Shown here: positions 34,764 to 43,803 of the stretch, in pieces
How the letters are laid out: each line of letters starts with the position of its first letter
Position numbering within the stretch: the stretch's first letter is position 1
NCBI GenBank assembly: GCA_017792345.1
Contig: CP051228.1
Location: 558,001 to 622,000 of the forward strand
Length of the DNA stretch: 64,000 nucleotides
Origin: Mesoflavibacter sp.
GTDB taxonomy: Bacteria; Pseudomonadota; Alphaproteobacteria; UBA8366; Aestuariispiraceae
Reading direction: 5' to 3'
Position numbers and translations under genes: made by a program
Notes under the pieces: model-generated
Database searches by the model: none
The model's input: the letters and a program-made list of their open reading frames with translations, nothing else
Told to the model about the DNA's origin: nothing

Positions 34764-35477
34764 TCAAAGCTGCTCCAGAATGACCACCTGGACATCGGTC
34801 TGATCGGGCAGGATCGGCAGCCGGATCAACTCCGCCCTGGAGGACTGACCGAAGGTGCGTTTGGCACTGCTGTCCTCGAAATAGGACAATGGCACGCCGG
34901 CGGCGTCATGCAATTCGACCACAAGACCGTGATCGCGGGATGCCATTTCAATCACTGACTTCAACCAGGTCAATTTGAGCCCGGTCACGAAGACATATCG
35001 GACAGAACCGTCCTCATTCTTGGCGACATTGCTGACGGCCAGAACGGGTTCGTTGGAGACCTTGCCAACCAGAAATTCGCCGATGACCGGGCCACCGGTT
35101 TCGATCGCCTTCTTGAAATACAGCCGCTCGGACAGATCGACATTCTTGTCGACCGGGCCGGCCGGGGTGCAGTCGAGCATTCCATCCGGCTTGATCCTCA
35201 GGAATACGTCGTGATGGTCCTTGTTCTTCGCCAGTTCTTCCGACAGCGGCAGATGGCAGTTCTCGCCGGACAGCGCCCGCGGATCATCGATGACGGAACG
35301 AAGCCTGTCCTGACCGGCCGTGACGGTCTGCCCAAGACTGTTCTGCATGCCTTCATAAATCAAAAGCGCCGCTTCCCGGCTGTCATTCGTCAATCGATCC
35401 AGGACGAGGACAAACAGGGCGACTCCAACCCCCACTGCGACCGTGGCACCCAGCAAAATTTTCGTGGATTTTTGCAT
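34764..35477 (-). CDS. Orphan membrane-anchored Cache-type sensor protein
   Basis: A 237-residue protein with one N-terminal membrane helix (residues 7-26) and an extracytoplasmic Cache-like domain: the LSERLYFKKAIETGGPVIGEFLVGK and VRYVFVTGLKLTWL blocks recall the PDC fold of methyl-accepting and kinase sensors. It has no HAMP, kinase or other output domain. ATG 35477 sits one base after the stop of the upstream hybrid kinase, with GGAGA before it, so the two are co-translated. It probably passes ligand binding to that kinase in trans. Confidence 0.78.
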   Translation of the reverse strand: MQKSTKILLGATVAVGVGVALFVLVLDRLTNDSREAALLIYEGMQNSLGQTVTAGQDRLRSVIDDPRALSGENCHLPLSEELAKNKDHHDVFLRIKPDGMLDCTPAGPVDKNVDLSERLYFKKAIETGGPVIGEFLVGKVSNEPVLAVSNVAKNEDGSVRYVFVTGLKLTWLKSVIEMASRDHGLVVELHDAAGVPLSYFEDSSAKRTFGQSSRAELIRLPILPDQTDVQVVILEQL

Positions 35478-35478
35478 G

Positions 35479-37710
35479 TCATCTGTCTCCGTCGGCGGCA
35501 TAGGATTTGGCGGGCGGCTCGATATCGGCAACGGCCTGTGCGATGCCGAATGATCGGCCTGTTCTGGCCTTCAACTGTCTCTCCAATTCCAGGAACGAGA
35601 GTTCGACCTCGCGAAACAGTTCGTCCGTCGCCGGAGGAACCGGCTCGTCGCCGTCCCGAACGTCGGTCAGCTTCTCCGCCGCCTTCGCCGCGCGGGCCAG
35701 CCCGAAATTGCCTAACATGCCCTTCAACTCATGGCTTATGGCCCCGACCAGGGCCGGGTCGCTCCCGACTTCCTGCAGTCGCGTCAATTGTTCCGACGAA
35801 CTTGTCCCTAGCTTACGGACCAGGTCCTCCAGCTTTTCGGCGCTCACAACGGACACCAGGGGATCGAGAACGGCATGGTCGACCCGCGGGACCGCGGTGG
35901 TGCTGTCGTCCCCCGCATCCATCGGCAGGGTGTCCCCGTTGTAACGCTTTCCGGCAAATCGTTTGATGCAGTTGCGCAATTCCGCGATTTGAACCGGCTT
36001 GGAGATCGCGCCATTCATGCCGGCGCCGATATACTCTGCTTGCTGATCGGAAAACGCATTCGCGGACAGCGCGATGATGGGCAGTGTTTCGGCATCATGG
36101 ATACGTCGAATGGCCTTCGTCGCTTCCACCCCATCCATCTCGGGCATCTGAATATCCATGAAGACAATGTCCGGAAGATCACCTTCTTCGGACAGGAGAT
36201 CCACCGCCTCGCGCCCGTTCGAGGCGATTTCCACGACATGCCCGTCCTGCTCCAGCATGGTGCGGGCGATCTCTTGGTTGATCATGTTGTCTTCAACGAC
36301 CAGAACCGCGACGGGCATCATCGGTGCGGTTACGGGGATAGGCGGAGCATCGGTCAGTTCACCTTGCGGTGCGTCCAGTGCAAGGCTGAAGGTCGCGCCC
36401 TTGCCCGGCTGACTTTTGACCGACAAGGACGCGCCGATCGTATCGGCAATTCGTTTGCAGATGGCGAGCCCCAGCCCGGTGCCTCCGCTCATTATACCGG
36501 TCTCGGTTTGCTCGAACTCTTCAAAGATCCTGGATTGATCCGCCTCCGAGATACCCGGTCCGGTATCGGTCACTTCGAGCTCCAGCCTACCGGTTCCGGC
36601 AGCATCTTCCCGAAGCGAGGCGCGGACCGACACGGAGCCATGTCGGGTAAACTTGATGGCGTTGCCGATCAGATTGAACAGAATCTGTTGCACCAGATTG
36701 CGATCTGCGACGATCATGTCGTTCCCGGTACCGTCATAGCTGACCTCAAGTTCGATGCCCTTTGCCCCCGCCTGATAGAAAAAGATCGACTGCAAGGCAT
36801 TCAACATCGCCTGAACGGAAAACGGGGCCGGTTTCACGGGCAGCGAGCCCGCGTCGATTTTCGCGAAATCGAGAATCTGATTGATGAGTGCCAGCAGAAA
36901 CTGGCCCGAATCCTGGGCCGTCTTGATCTTCTCCTTAACGTCCCGGGACAAATCTGCACGATCCAGGATCTGGTGAATTCCAAGGATTGCGTTCAAGGGC
37001 GTCCGTATGTCGTGACTCATCGCGGCGAGAAACTTGGACTTTGCTTCCGCTGCGCTGTCCGCCCGTCGCCGTTCGCGCTCCGTTTCCAGTTCGGCCAGGC
37101 GTCGCGCATATTCCCGGCCCAGCATCCCGCCCAGCAACGCGATACCGAAAATGTTTGCCGCAAGCAGCAGCGGCCAGAGCTGCAGGAGAATGGGCAGACG
37201 CGACGCGGGATTGAACGTCAGGATGCCGATGCTTGATACGCCGGTCGCCACGGTTGCAATCAGCAGCATGTCGACGACGCCCGGCAGTTTGCCGGCTCTG
37301 CGATTGAACGCCCAGAATGTCATAATGCTGAACGCGACGAAGGTCGCGACATAGATCAGCCCGGATAGCATTCCGCCGCCGCCGAGCAGGATGCGCATCC
37401 CGCCCGCGATCGCGCCGGCAACCAACGCCGCGACGGGTCCCCCGAAAATGCCGGACAACAGCACCGGCACGGCCCTGGCATCGCCAAAAATGCCTGGCTC
37501 AAACTCGATCGGGATATTCATCAAGAGCGCGGCCGTGGCACCGAAGCTGACGCCGATCACAAGGCTGAACCAGATATGCTGGGTCCGAACGCTTCGCGAA
37601 AGCTCGCGCCCATAGATCGATACGACCCAGGCCAGCAGCGCCAGAACCCCGATATTTGCGAGGAACGGTATATAGCTTCGAACTAGAATGTCAGATAACC
37701 CGCTCGACAT
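35479..37710 (-). CDS. Membrane hybrid kinase: 5TM(LYT)-HisKA-HATPase-REC-Hpt (copy 2)
   Basis: A 743-residue paralogue of the copy-1 kinase. The N-terminal membrane module has the same landmarks (NIPIEFEPGIFGDARAVPVL, GGPVAALVAGAIAGGMR). HisKA His233 (AAMSHDIRTPLNA), HATPase (NLIGNAIKFT, GGTGLGLAI), receiver Asp519 (FMDIQMPEMDG) and Hpt His660 (AISHELKG) are all intact. It is oriented towards copy 1 and is followed by a Cache-only protein, which copy 1 lacks. Duplication followed by sensor divergence is likely. Confidence 0.9.
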   Translation of the reverse strand: MSSGLSDILVRSYIPFLANIGVLALLAWVVSIYGRELSRSVRTQHIWFSLVIGVSFGATAALLMNIPIEFEPGIFGDARAVPVLLSGIFGGPVAALVAGAIAGGMRILLGGGGMLSGLIYVATFVAFSIMTFWAFNRRAGKLPGVVDMLLIATVATGVSSIGILTFNPASRLPILLQLWPLLLAANIFGIALLGGMLGREYARRLAELETERERRRADSAAEAKSKFLAAMSHDIRTPLNAILGIHQILDRADLSRDVKEKIKTAQDSGQFLLALINQILDFAKIDAGSLPVKPAPFSVQAMLNALQSIFFYQAGAKGIELEVSYDGTGNDMIVADRNLVQQILFNLIGNAIKFTRHGSVSVRASLREDAAGTGRLELEVTDTGPGISEADQSRIFEEFEQTETGIMSGGTGLGLAICKRIADTIGASLSVKSQPGKGATFSLALDAPQGELTDAPPIPVTAPMMPVAVLVVEDNMINQEIARTMLEQDGHVVEIASNGREAVDLLSEEGDLPDIVFMDIQMPEMDGVEATKAIRRIHDAETLPIIALSANAFSDQQAEYIGAGMNGAISKPVQIAELRNCIKRFAGKRYNGDTLPMDAGDDSTTAVPRVDHAVLDPLVSVVSAEKLEDLVRKLGTSSSEQLTRLQEVGSDPALVGAISHELKGMLGNFGLARAAKAAEKLTDVRDGDEPVPPATDELFREVELSFLELERQLKARTGRSFGIAQAVADIEPPAKSYAADGDR

Positions 37711-37951
37711 TCTGAATCCCGCCTTTCGCGAATCTCACTATCCAAAACAAGGGAAGTATCAGGAAATACCTTATTTTGTGTTAATGTGACCGATAAATAC
37801 ACCTAGTGAGAATAAGGGATTCCCTTTCGCCTGGTAAGGTCTGGGTGACGTCTCGGCACGTCCCTGCCTGAACAGTTTAGCGCGGAAGAAACCCGAAGCC
37901 TTCCGCTTTAGTCCGCCGGATCGTGCGGCAAGGCCGCTGAAGCGGGCGGCA

Positions 37952-38950
37952 TCACGCCACCCCTTCATCACTTTGAATCACCCGCCCGCGGAACAGCGTA
38001 CACCCGTTGGGAAGCTGGCTTCGTATGATGCCCTGGAACCCGGCCTCCGTCATCCATTCCCGGTACTGCGCTTCGGTGTAGGATTCGCCGGCGCGGTAGA
38101 GGTTGAGGAAGGTCAGGTTCAGGAAGACGCCCTCGGGCGGGCCGAGGCGGTCGTCGTTCACGACGCCCCAGCCGGCGACCAGGATTTCCCCGCCGGGGTT
38201 CAGACTGCGGGCGGCATTGTGCAGGGCGCGGCGGGCCTGGTCCGGGGGCAGAACCTGGATCACCGCTTTCAGGATCGCGACATCGTGGCGACCGCGCGCG
38301 GGCGCCTGCAGGATGTCGCCCTCCTCTACAATCACCTCGGGCGCGCCGTACTCCGCCAGGATGGCCGGTGCGGCCCGGGCCACGGAGGGCAGTTCCATCA
38401 AGGTTGTGGCGAGATGCGGCCAGCGCTCGCGCAGACCGACCAGGATCGTCCCCGCGCCGCCGCCGATATCGATCACCGACCGGATGCCGGACAGGTCCAG
38501 CGCCTGGGCCAGAACGCGGCCGAAGGCGATTCCGCCCGGCGCCAGTCTGCGGCTGAAATCCTCCGCCGTTTCCGTGTCGGCGAAATCATGTAGCGCCGCC
38601 GGCCGGTTCTGGCGCAGCGAGTCGGCGGTCAAAAGGTCGGCCCCCCACAATTCCCGCAACAGCGCGTGATCCCCGCCGCGAAATTCCGGCTTGGTCGCGT
38701 CGAGATAGGCCGCCGCCTCCGCCCCGTTGCGGAATTCCCCCGCCGTGACTTCCAACAAGCCGATACTGGCCAGGGCGTAGAGCAGCCGCGACAGGCGCGC
38801 CGGGTCGACTTCCAGCGCCCGGCCCAGATCCTCCGCCCGTGCCGGGCCGCGGCCCAGCAGCGTGAACAGGTCAAGCTCCAGCCCCGCCCGCAGCGCCATG
38901 GCCGGGGCGACGCCCTCCAGCAACCTGTCAATCCGCTCGGACGTCACCAT
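37952..38950 (-). CDS. SAM-dependent O-methyltransferase-like protein
   Basis: A 332-residue protein with an N-terminal winged-helix dimerisation region (ALRAGLELDLFTLLGRGPARAEDLGRALEVD) and a class I methyltransferase core with SAM loop DIGGGAGT. This is the layout of plant COMT-like and bacterial polyketide O-methyltransferases. ATG 38950 has AGGGGG upstream; an in-frame ATG at 38992 is possible. It is divergent from a DUF4286-like gene. The substrate is unknown. Confidence 0.82.
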   Translation of the reverse strand: MVTSERIDRLLEGVAPAMALRAGLELDLFTLLGRGPARAEDLGRALEVDPARLSRLLYALASIGLLEVTAGEFRNGAEAAAYLDATKPEFRGGDHALLRELWGADLLTADSLRQNRPAALHDFADTETAEDFSRRLAPGGIAFGRVLAQALDLSGIRSVIDIGGGAGTILVGLRERWPHLATTLMELPSVARAAPAILAEYGAPEVIVEEGDILQAPARGRHDVAILKAVIQVLPPDQARRALHNAARSLNPGGEILVAGWGVVNDDRLGPPEGVFLNLTFLNLYRAGESYTEAQYREWMTEAGFQGIIRSQLPNGCTLFRGRVIQSDEGVA

Positions 38951-39071
38951 GGGCCCCCTGAAGAGTGTTTTCACCGCGCCCTCGATGGCCATAGATCCGC
39001 GCGACACGGCCACCGGGATTGGGATACGCTGGCGCGGCGACACGATAGGCACGATCCGGCGGGAGGACAAT

Positions 39072-39788
39072 TTGGCACTTTGCACCGATGCGGCGATGGT
39101 TCTGTTTTACGACATCGCCGGGGACACGGCGGACCATGACGACTGGCACAGCTATGAACATCTGCACGAAAGGCTGTCGATCCCCGGTTTCGTGCGGGCC
39201 AGCCGATGGGTCTCGCGCGGGGAAGCCCCGCGCTACATGGCGATCTATGAAGTGACGGGGATCGACGTCGGGACCTCGCCGGACTATCTGGCGCGCCTGA
39301 ACGCGCCGACGCCTTGGACATCGGCCATGATGCCCCGGTTCCGGGGGATGGTGCGGGGCTTCTGTTCCACGGTCGCGTCCTCGGGCTATGGGTTGGGCAA
39401 CGCCGCCGTGGTGCTGCGCTTCACACCGCCGGAGGGCGGGGAGGCGCGGCTGACGGAAGGCCTTGCCGCCGTCCTGCCCGGTCTGACGGCACGCAAGGGC
39501 ATGGCCGGCGCACAGGTGATGCGGCCCGCGCCGCCCCCGCCCATGACCCGCGAACAGGCGATCCGGGGCGCGGATGCGCCGCAAAGCTGGCTTCTGATCG
39601 CCACCGCCTATGACCGGGCCGCGCTGACGGCGGCCATGGCGGCGGAGTTCGGCGGGGCTGCCGCCCGTTGGGAGGGCTTGGCGGAGCCGCCGGTCGCGGC
39701 GCCGTACGATTTGCACTATGTCGCCAGCGCGGAAGAGGTCGCCCGCAGCCCGGCCCATCCGCCCATTGTCGACCCTGCGGGCCGGTAG
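39072..39788 (+). CDS. DUF4286-like two-lobed alpha/beta barrel protein
   Basis: A protein of about 238 residues with two similar halves. The first has HDDWHSYEHLHERLSIPGFVRASRW followed by PRYMAIYEV and DYLARLNAPTPW, a pattern I associate with DUF4286/EthD-like dimeric barrels. TTG 39072 has GGAGG five bases upstream; ATG 39096 is the other candidate. The frame continues upstream but overlaps the divergent methyltransferase. Such barrels often bind small aromatic or polyketide compounds, which would fit the adjacent methyltransferase; this is inference. Confidence 0.6.
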   Translation: MALCTDAAMVLFYDIAGDTADHDDWHSYEHLHERLSIPGFVRASRWVSRGEAPRYMAIYEVTGIDVGTSPDYLARLNAPTPWTSAMMPRFRGMVRGFCSTVASSGYGLGNAAVVLRFTPPEGGEARLTEGLAAVLPGLTARKGMAGAQVMRPAPPPPMTREQAIRGADAPQSWLLIATAYDRAALTAAMAAEFGGAAARWEGLAEPPVAAPYDLHYVASAEEVARSPAHPPIVDPAGR

Positions 39789-39794
39789 CCACCC

Positions 39795-40247
39795 CTACCC
39801 CGCCATGGCCGCGCGGGGCCGGACGGGGAACAGGCGGTCATAGGCCAAGGTGAAGACATAGGTATAGGCGACGACGAAACCGGTCACGACGATATCCATG
39901 GTCAAGGCCTGCAGGATCGTCAGGTCCAGCCACCAGCAATAGAGCGGCAGCGAGGTGACGACGAGGAAGAATTCGAACCCGACCGCGTGCAGAATCCGCC
40001 CGATGGCGGAACGGTCGGAGGCGATGCGGCCGCGCCGCGCGTCGATCCGGTCGAAGGCCCAGTTATAGACCACGCTGACGGCCAGCGCCTTCAGCGACAG
40101 CAGCACGCCCAGCAGGCCGATACTGGCCAGCCCCTTGTCGAAGAAAACCGCGCCGACCGGTACCAGGACCATCAGCAGCGTGCCTTCGAAGGCGATGGAA
40201 TAACGCAGGCGGTCTTTGCCCGACCGCAGGGCGACTTTGTTCGACAT
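39795..40247 (-). CDS. PACE family efflux transporter
   Basis: A 150-residue membrane protein with four hydrophobic helices arranged as two bacterial-transmembrane-pair repeats. Landmarks are the early Glu in SIAFEG (equivalent to the functional Glu of AceI), VVYNWAFDRIDARRG, and RILHAVGFEFFLV. PACE proteins export biocides such as chlorhexidine and natural polyamines in proton exchange. The LysR gene diverges from it, the usual arrangement. ATG 40247 is used; the longer frame to 40289 runs into the promoter. Confidence 0.88.
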   Translation of the reverse strand: MSNKVALRSGKDRLRYSIAFEGTLLMVLVPVGAVFFDKGLASIGLLGVLLSLKALAVSVVYNWAFDRIDARRGRIASDRSAIGRILHAVGFEFFLVVTSLPLYCWWLDLTILQALTMDIVVTGFVVAYTYVFTLAYDRLFPVRPRAAMAG

Positions 40248-40317
40248 GACCGTATCCAACCCGATTGTCCCCTCTCCGGGGGTGCTCACCGAAAAACTGA
40301 GGCCCTTTTAACGGAAT

Positions 40318-40352
40318 TCACGGAAGTTTATAGTTAGTACCTATCTAGTTTT
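40318..40352. promoter_or_regulatory. Divergent LysR/PACE promoter region
   Basis: An AT-rich stretch between the divergent PACE and LysR genes. TAGTTAGTACCTATCTAG (around 40331-40348) has imperfect dyad symmetry and lies where a LysR activator site is expected. Suggestive only. Confidence 0.35.
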
Positions 40353-40366
40353 CAGATGGATTGCCA

Positions 40367-41266
40367 ATGCCCAATCTGACCAGCCTGGAGGCCTTCGTCC
40401 TGGCCGCCGAAACCGGGTCTTTCTCCGCCGCCGCGCGCCGGATGCGCAAGGCGCAGTCGGCCGTGTCGACCGCCATCGCCAATCTGGAAATCGACAGCGG
40501 GGTCGACTTGTTCGACCGCGCCGGGCGCAATCCGGTCCTGACCGCGCATGGCCGGGCGCTGCTGCCCTATGCCCGCAACGTGCTGTATGGCAGCCAGGAA
40601 TTCATCGCCAAGGCCAACACGTTGAGCGAGGGGGTCGAGGCAGAATTGTGCCTGGCGGTGGAGCAGAGCATCGGCATGGCGCCGCTGCTGCCGCTGCTGG
40701 GGGAGTTCGCAGAGCGCTTCCCCCATGTCGCGCTGGACCTGCTGCGCCCCGGGCCGAACGACACGGCGGCGCTGCTGTCCGGCGGCCGGGCGGATATCGG
40801 GCTGATGATCGAACAGGAAGTCTATCCGATCGGGTTCCAGTTCCGGGGCGTCGGGCATTCGAAACTGGTCCCGGTCTGCGCGCCGGGCCATCCGCTGGCT
40901 GCGCTGGATACGGTCGGCCATGGCGACCTGCGCCGGCATCGACAGTTGATCACCCACAGCCGGTCGCGCACCCGCCCGGCGCAGATCGGCGACCGCAAGA
41001 GCGCCGCGATCTGGCAGGCGGAAAGCCCGGCCCTGATCGCCGATCTGGTGATCGCGGGTTTCGGCTGGGCGGAACTACCAAATTCCCTGGTCGCGGCGCA
41101 TCTCGAAAACGGGGCGCTGGTCGTCATGTCCTATCTGTTTCAGCAAAGCGATCTGCTGGAAGGCATCGACGTGGTCTGGACCGAACGCCACGCCCTGGGG
41201 CCCGCCGGTCAATGGCTGCGCGACAGCCTGCTGGCCATGCCGCAAACCGCGTGGCGCGACGGGTAA
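40367..41266 (+). CDS. LysR family transcriptional regulator (PACE-linked)
   Basis: A 299-residue LysR regulator: winged helix at the N-terminus (LEAFVLAAETGSFSAAARRMRKAQSAVSTAIANLE) and a full effector domain. The ATG at 40367 is two codons inside an in-frame TTG. It is divergent from the PACE pump with a 119-base shared promoter and should activate it on exposure to a substrate. Confidence 0.9.
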   Translation: MPNLTSLEAFVLAAETGSFSAAARRMRKAQSAVSTAIANLEIDSGVDLFDRAGRNPVLTAHGRALLPYARNVLYGSQEFIAKANTLSEGVEAELCLAVEQSIGMAPLLPLLGEFAERFPHVALDLLRPGPNDTAALLSGGRADIGLMIEQEVYPIGFQFRGVGHSKLVPVCAPGHPLAALDTVGHGDLRRHRQLITHSRSRTRPAQIGDRKSAAIWQAESPALIADLVIAGFGWAELPNSLVAAHLENGALVVMSYLFQQSDLLEGIDVVWTERHALGPAGQWLRDSLLAMPQTAWRDG

Positions 41267-41338
41267 GCAAGTATCGGGTGGGCGGGGGCGCGGCGGAACG
41301 CTACCTGACCGGGGACACAGCGCACAGGGAGACCGGCC

Positions 41339-42082
41339 TTGCCTCGAACCGATACCGCAATCCGCACGGAGAGCGATCCCCACGACGATCCAATCGCATC
41401 ATATGATTGGACCCTGATCCTGGCCGAAATGAACCGGACCGGCCATGCGGTCCTGCCCGGATTGCTGTCGCCCCAGGCATGCGGCGCGCTTGCCGGGCTA
41501 TACGATAGTGACACGCTGTTCCGCAGCCATATCCGCATGGCGCGGCACGGCTTCGGCAGCGGCGAGTACAAGTACTTCGCCTATCCCCTGCCCGAGCCGG
41601 TCGCAGTGTTGCGCCGCGCGCTGTATCCGCGCCTGGCGCCTTTGGCGAATGACTGGACGGAACGTCTGCGCGGAGACCGGCGGTATCCGGCGGACCATGC
41701 CGAATTCCTGGCACAATGCCGCGCGGCGGGCCAGGCGCGGCCGACGCCGTTGCTGCTGCAATACCAGGCGGGCGACTATAACTGCCTGCATCAGGATCTC
41801 TATGGCGATCTGTACTTCCCGATCCAGGTCGCCATCCTGCTGTCCGAACCGGGACGGGATTTCACCGGCGGCGAATTCGTCCTGACCGAACAGCGCCCGC
41901 GCATGCAAAGCCGACCGCATGTCGCGACCCTGCGCCAGGGCGACGCGATCCTGTTCGCCGTCAACAAGCGCCCGGTCCGGGGCACGCGCGGCGACTATGC
42001 CGTCACCCTGCGCCACGGTGTTTCGCAGGTGACCTCCGGACACCGCCACACGCTGGGCATCATCTTCCACGACGCGCGTTAG
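41339..42082 (+). CDS. 2-oxoglutarate/Fe(II)-dependent oxygenase, uncharacterised prolyl-hydroxylase-like type
   Basis: A 247-residue protein with a jelly-roll iron site: His151 and Asp153 in CLHQDLYGD, His226 in LRHGVSQ, and Arg236 in GHRHTLG for 2-oxoglutarate. The start is TTG 41339 with AGGGAG about 7 bases upstream; ATG 41429 is an alternative. The family is known mainly as uncharacterised bacterial proteins. It directly precedes the ECF sigma/FecR/TonB-receptor locus, so iron-responsive expression is plausible but not shown. Confidence 0.8.
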   Translation: MPRTDTAIRTESDPHDDPIASYDWTLILAEMNRTGHAVLPGLLSPQACGALAGLYDSDTLFRSHIRMARHGFGSGEYKYFAYPLPEPVAVLRRALYPRLAPLANDWTERLRGDRRYPADHAEFLAQCRAAGQARPTPLLLQYQAGDYNCLHQDLYGDLYFPIQVAILLSEPGRDFTGGEFVLTEQRPRMQSRPHVATLRQGDAILFAVNKRPVRGTRGDYAVTLRHGVSQVTSGHRHTLGIIFHDAR

Positions 42083-42101
42083 GTTGGGATCGCTTCCCTT
42101 T

Positions 42102-42128
42102 ATTGCAATTAAGAACGATTCGCGATAC
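42102..42128. promoter_or_regulatory. Possible Fur-type site before the ECF sigma gene
   Basis: An AT-rich stretch starting TTGCAATTAAGAACGATTC lies 35-60 bases before the sigma factor start. It resembles degenerate Fur boxes, and the locus is an iron-uptake one. The match is weak. Confidence 0.35.
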
Positions 42129-42161
42129 AAACATCGGGTCGATCACCGGACCCTGGCCCCG

Positions 42162-42683
42162 ATGCATACCCAAAGTGAACTGTTGTCGATCTACGACCGG
42201 AACCGGGAGGAGCTTGTCCGCTTCTCCCTGTCCATCGTCGGCGACATGGCGGCCGCGGAAGATGTGCTGCAGGAGGCCTGGATGAAATTCGTCCGGGTGG
42301 CGCTCAGTCAAAAGATCGACGAGCCGCTGGCCTATCTGCGGACGATCGTGCGGACCTTGTCGATCGATGCGCGGCGGCGGACACAGCGGGAAAGCGCGCG
42401 TGTCGTCGCCGACCCGGCGGCACTGATGACGGTTCCGGACCGCGACAATCCGGGGCCGGAGCGGGCCGCCATCGCCCGCGACGAGCTGACCCTGCTGCGC
42501 GCGGCCGTGGCGGAACTGCCGGAACGCACGAAACGGGCGCTGACGCTCTATTGGCAGGAGGGGAAGACCCTGCGGGAGGTCGCGGCGGCGCTGGACGTAT
42601 CCCTGGGTCAGGCCCATGCCCTGGTCAAGGACGGGCTGGAACATTGCCGCCAACGGCTGAATCGGCCGACACATATCCACTGA
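42162..42683 (+). CDS. ECF sigma factor (FecI-like)
   Basis: A 173-residue sigma-70 family ECF factor. Region 2 (residues 10-75, EDVLQEAWMKFVR) and region 4 (about 115-165, LPERTKRALTLYWQEGKTLREVAAALDVSLGQAHALVKDGLEHCR) are both present. ATG 42162 is chosen because the family begins a few residues before region 2; the frame reaches back to 42084. Followed by FecR and a TonB receptor with signalling domain, it should drive their transcription when the receptor is loaded. Confidence 0.9.
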   Translation: MHTQSELLSIYDRNREELVRFSLSIVGDMAAAEDVLQEAWMKFVRVALSQKIDEPLAYLRTIVRTLSIDARRRTQRESARVVADPAALMTVPDRDNPGPERAAIARDELTLLRAAVAELPERTKRALTLYWQEGKTLREVAAALDVSLGQAHALVKDGLEHCRQRLNRPTHIH

Positions 42684-42785
42684 TGGGATTTCTTTCACTG
42701 AACATCCAGGCGGGGTCCAGCGTCTAGACTATACCGGGCGATTTCCGTCCCGGGGTATCGCCGCGCAGAGCAGTTTCCAGGAACA

Positions 42786-43757
42786 ATGAACGATACCGTG
42801 AAAGACATCGAAGAGCCGAACACGGCGACGGACTGGCTGATCGCACTGCGCGAACGGCCGGACGATCCCGCGCTGCACCGCGCCTTCGACGCCTGGCGCG
42901 CCGCGTCTCCGGAAAACGAGATCGCCTGGCAGGAAGCGGAACATACCGCATCGCTGCTGGCCGCGCTTTCACCGGCGCAGACGGGTCCGGCCGCCCCCCT
43001 TCCCGAACCGGATTTCTCGCTGCCGCCCGTGAAACCCCGCAGAACCGGCCTCCGACTGCTGGCCGGTGCGGGACTGGCCCTCGCGGCGCTGCTGACCTGG
43101 GCTGCGGCGGACCGGTTCATGCCAATGGGCACGCATCAAACCCGCACGGCGGCGACCCAAGAGATCACTCTGGACGACCAATCCGTGATCACGCTGGCCC
43201 CGGATACCGCCATTACCGTCGAGTATTCCGAGACCCGGCGCCAGGTCATCCTGCATGCCGGGCAGGCCTATTTCGACGTCGCGTCCAACCCGTCCCGCCC
43301 CTTCGTCGTCCAGGCGCAGGATTTGACCGTCACCGTCCTGGGCACGGAGTTCGAGGTCGAGGCGCGCGACGGACAGCGCGCCGTGACCGTGTCCGAAGGC
43401 ATCGTGTCCGTTCTGGCGGATGGGATCGACAGTACCGAAACCCTGCGCGCCGGGGACCGCCTTGCCAGCATGGACACCGGCGGCTGGGCCCGCAGCGGCC
43501 AGCGCCCGGACACGGTTGCCGCCTGGCGCGACAATCTTCTGGTCGCGAACGGCGCCCGGCTGGACCAGGTCGTCGCCGACCTGTCACCCTATTTCGGCGG
43601 CTATATCGTGATCGCCGAAGGGGATCTGTCGGGCGAAAAGGTGACCGGCGTTTTCGACCTGCGCCATCCCGACAAGGCATTGGCCGTCATGGCGCGGTCG
43701 CACGGCTTCCAGGTCCGTGCCCTCTCCCCCTGGCTTCTGGTCGTCAGCCGGATTTAA
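42786..43757 (+). CDS. FecR-type anti-sigma regulator
   Basis: A 323-residue inner-membrane protein. The cytosolic N-terminus (about 15-60) has the DUF4880-like WLIALRERPDDPALHRAFDAWRAASPEN segment, one membrane helix lies at about 88-107, the FecR domain follows (TQEITLDDQSVITLAPDTAI), and the C-terminus ends in an STN-like DUF4974 module. It transmits the receptor signal to the ECF sigma factor. CAGGAAC precedes the ATG. Confidence 0.92.
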   Translation: MNDTVKDIEEPNTATDWLIALRERPDDPALHRAFDAWRAASPENEIAWQEAEHTASLLAALSPAQTGPAAPLPEPDFSLPPVKPRRTGLRLLAGAGLALAALLTWAAADRFMPMGTHQTRTAATQEITLDDQSVITLAPDTAITVEYSETRRQVILHAGQAYFDVASNPSRPFVVQAQDLTVTVLGTEFEVEARDGQRAVTVSEGIVSVLADGIDSTETLRAGDRLASMDTGGWARSGQRPDTVAAWRDNLLVANGARLDQVVADLSPYFGGYIVIAEGDLSGEKVTGVFDLRHPDKALAVMARSHGFQVRALSPWLLVVSRI

Positions 43758-43803
43758 CGGCCGTCATTTCGCCAGTTCCCGCATTACCGTGCCGGCGAGC
43801 GTG

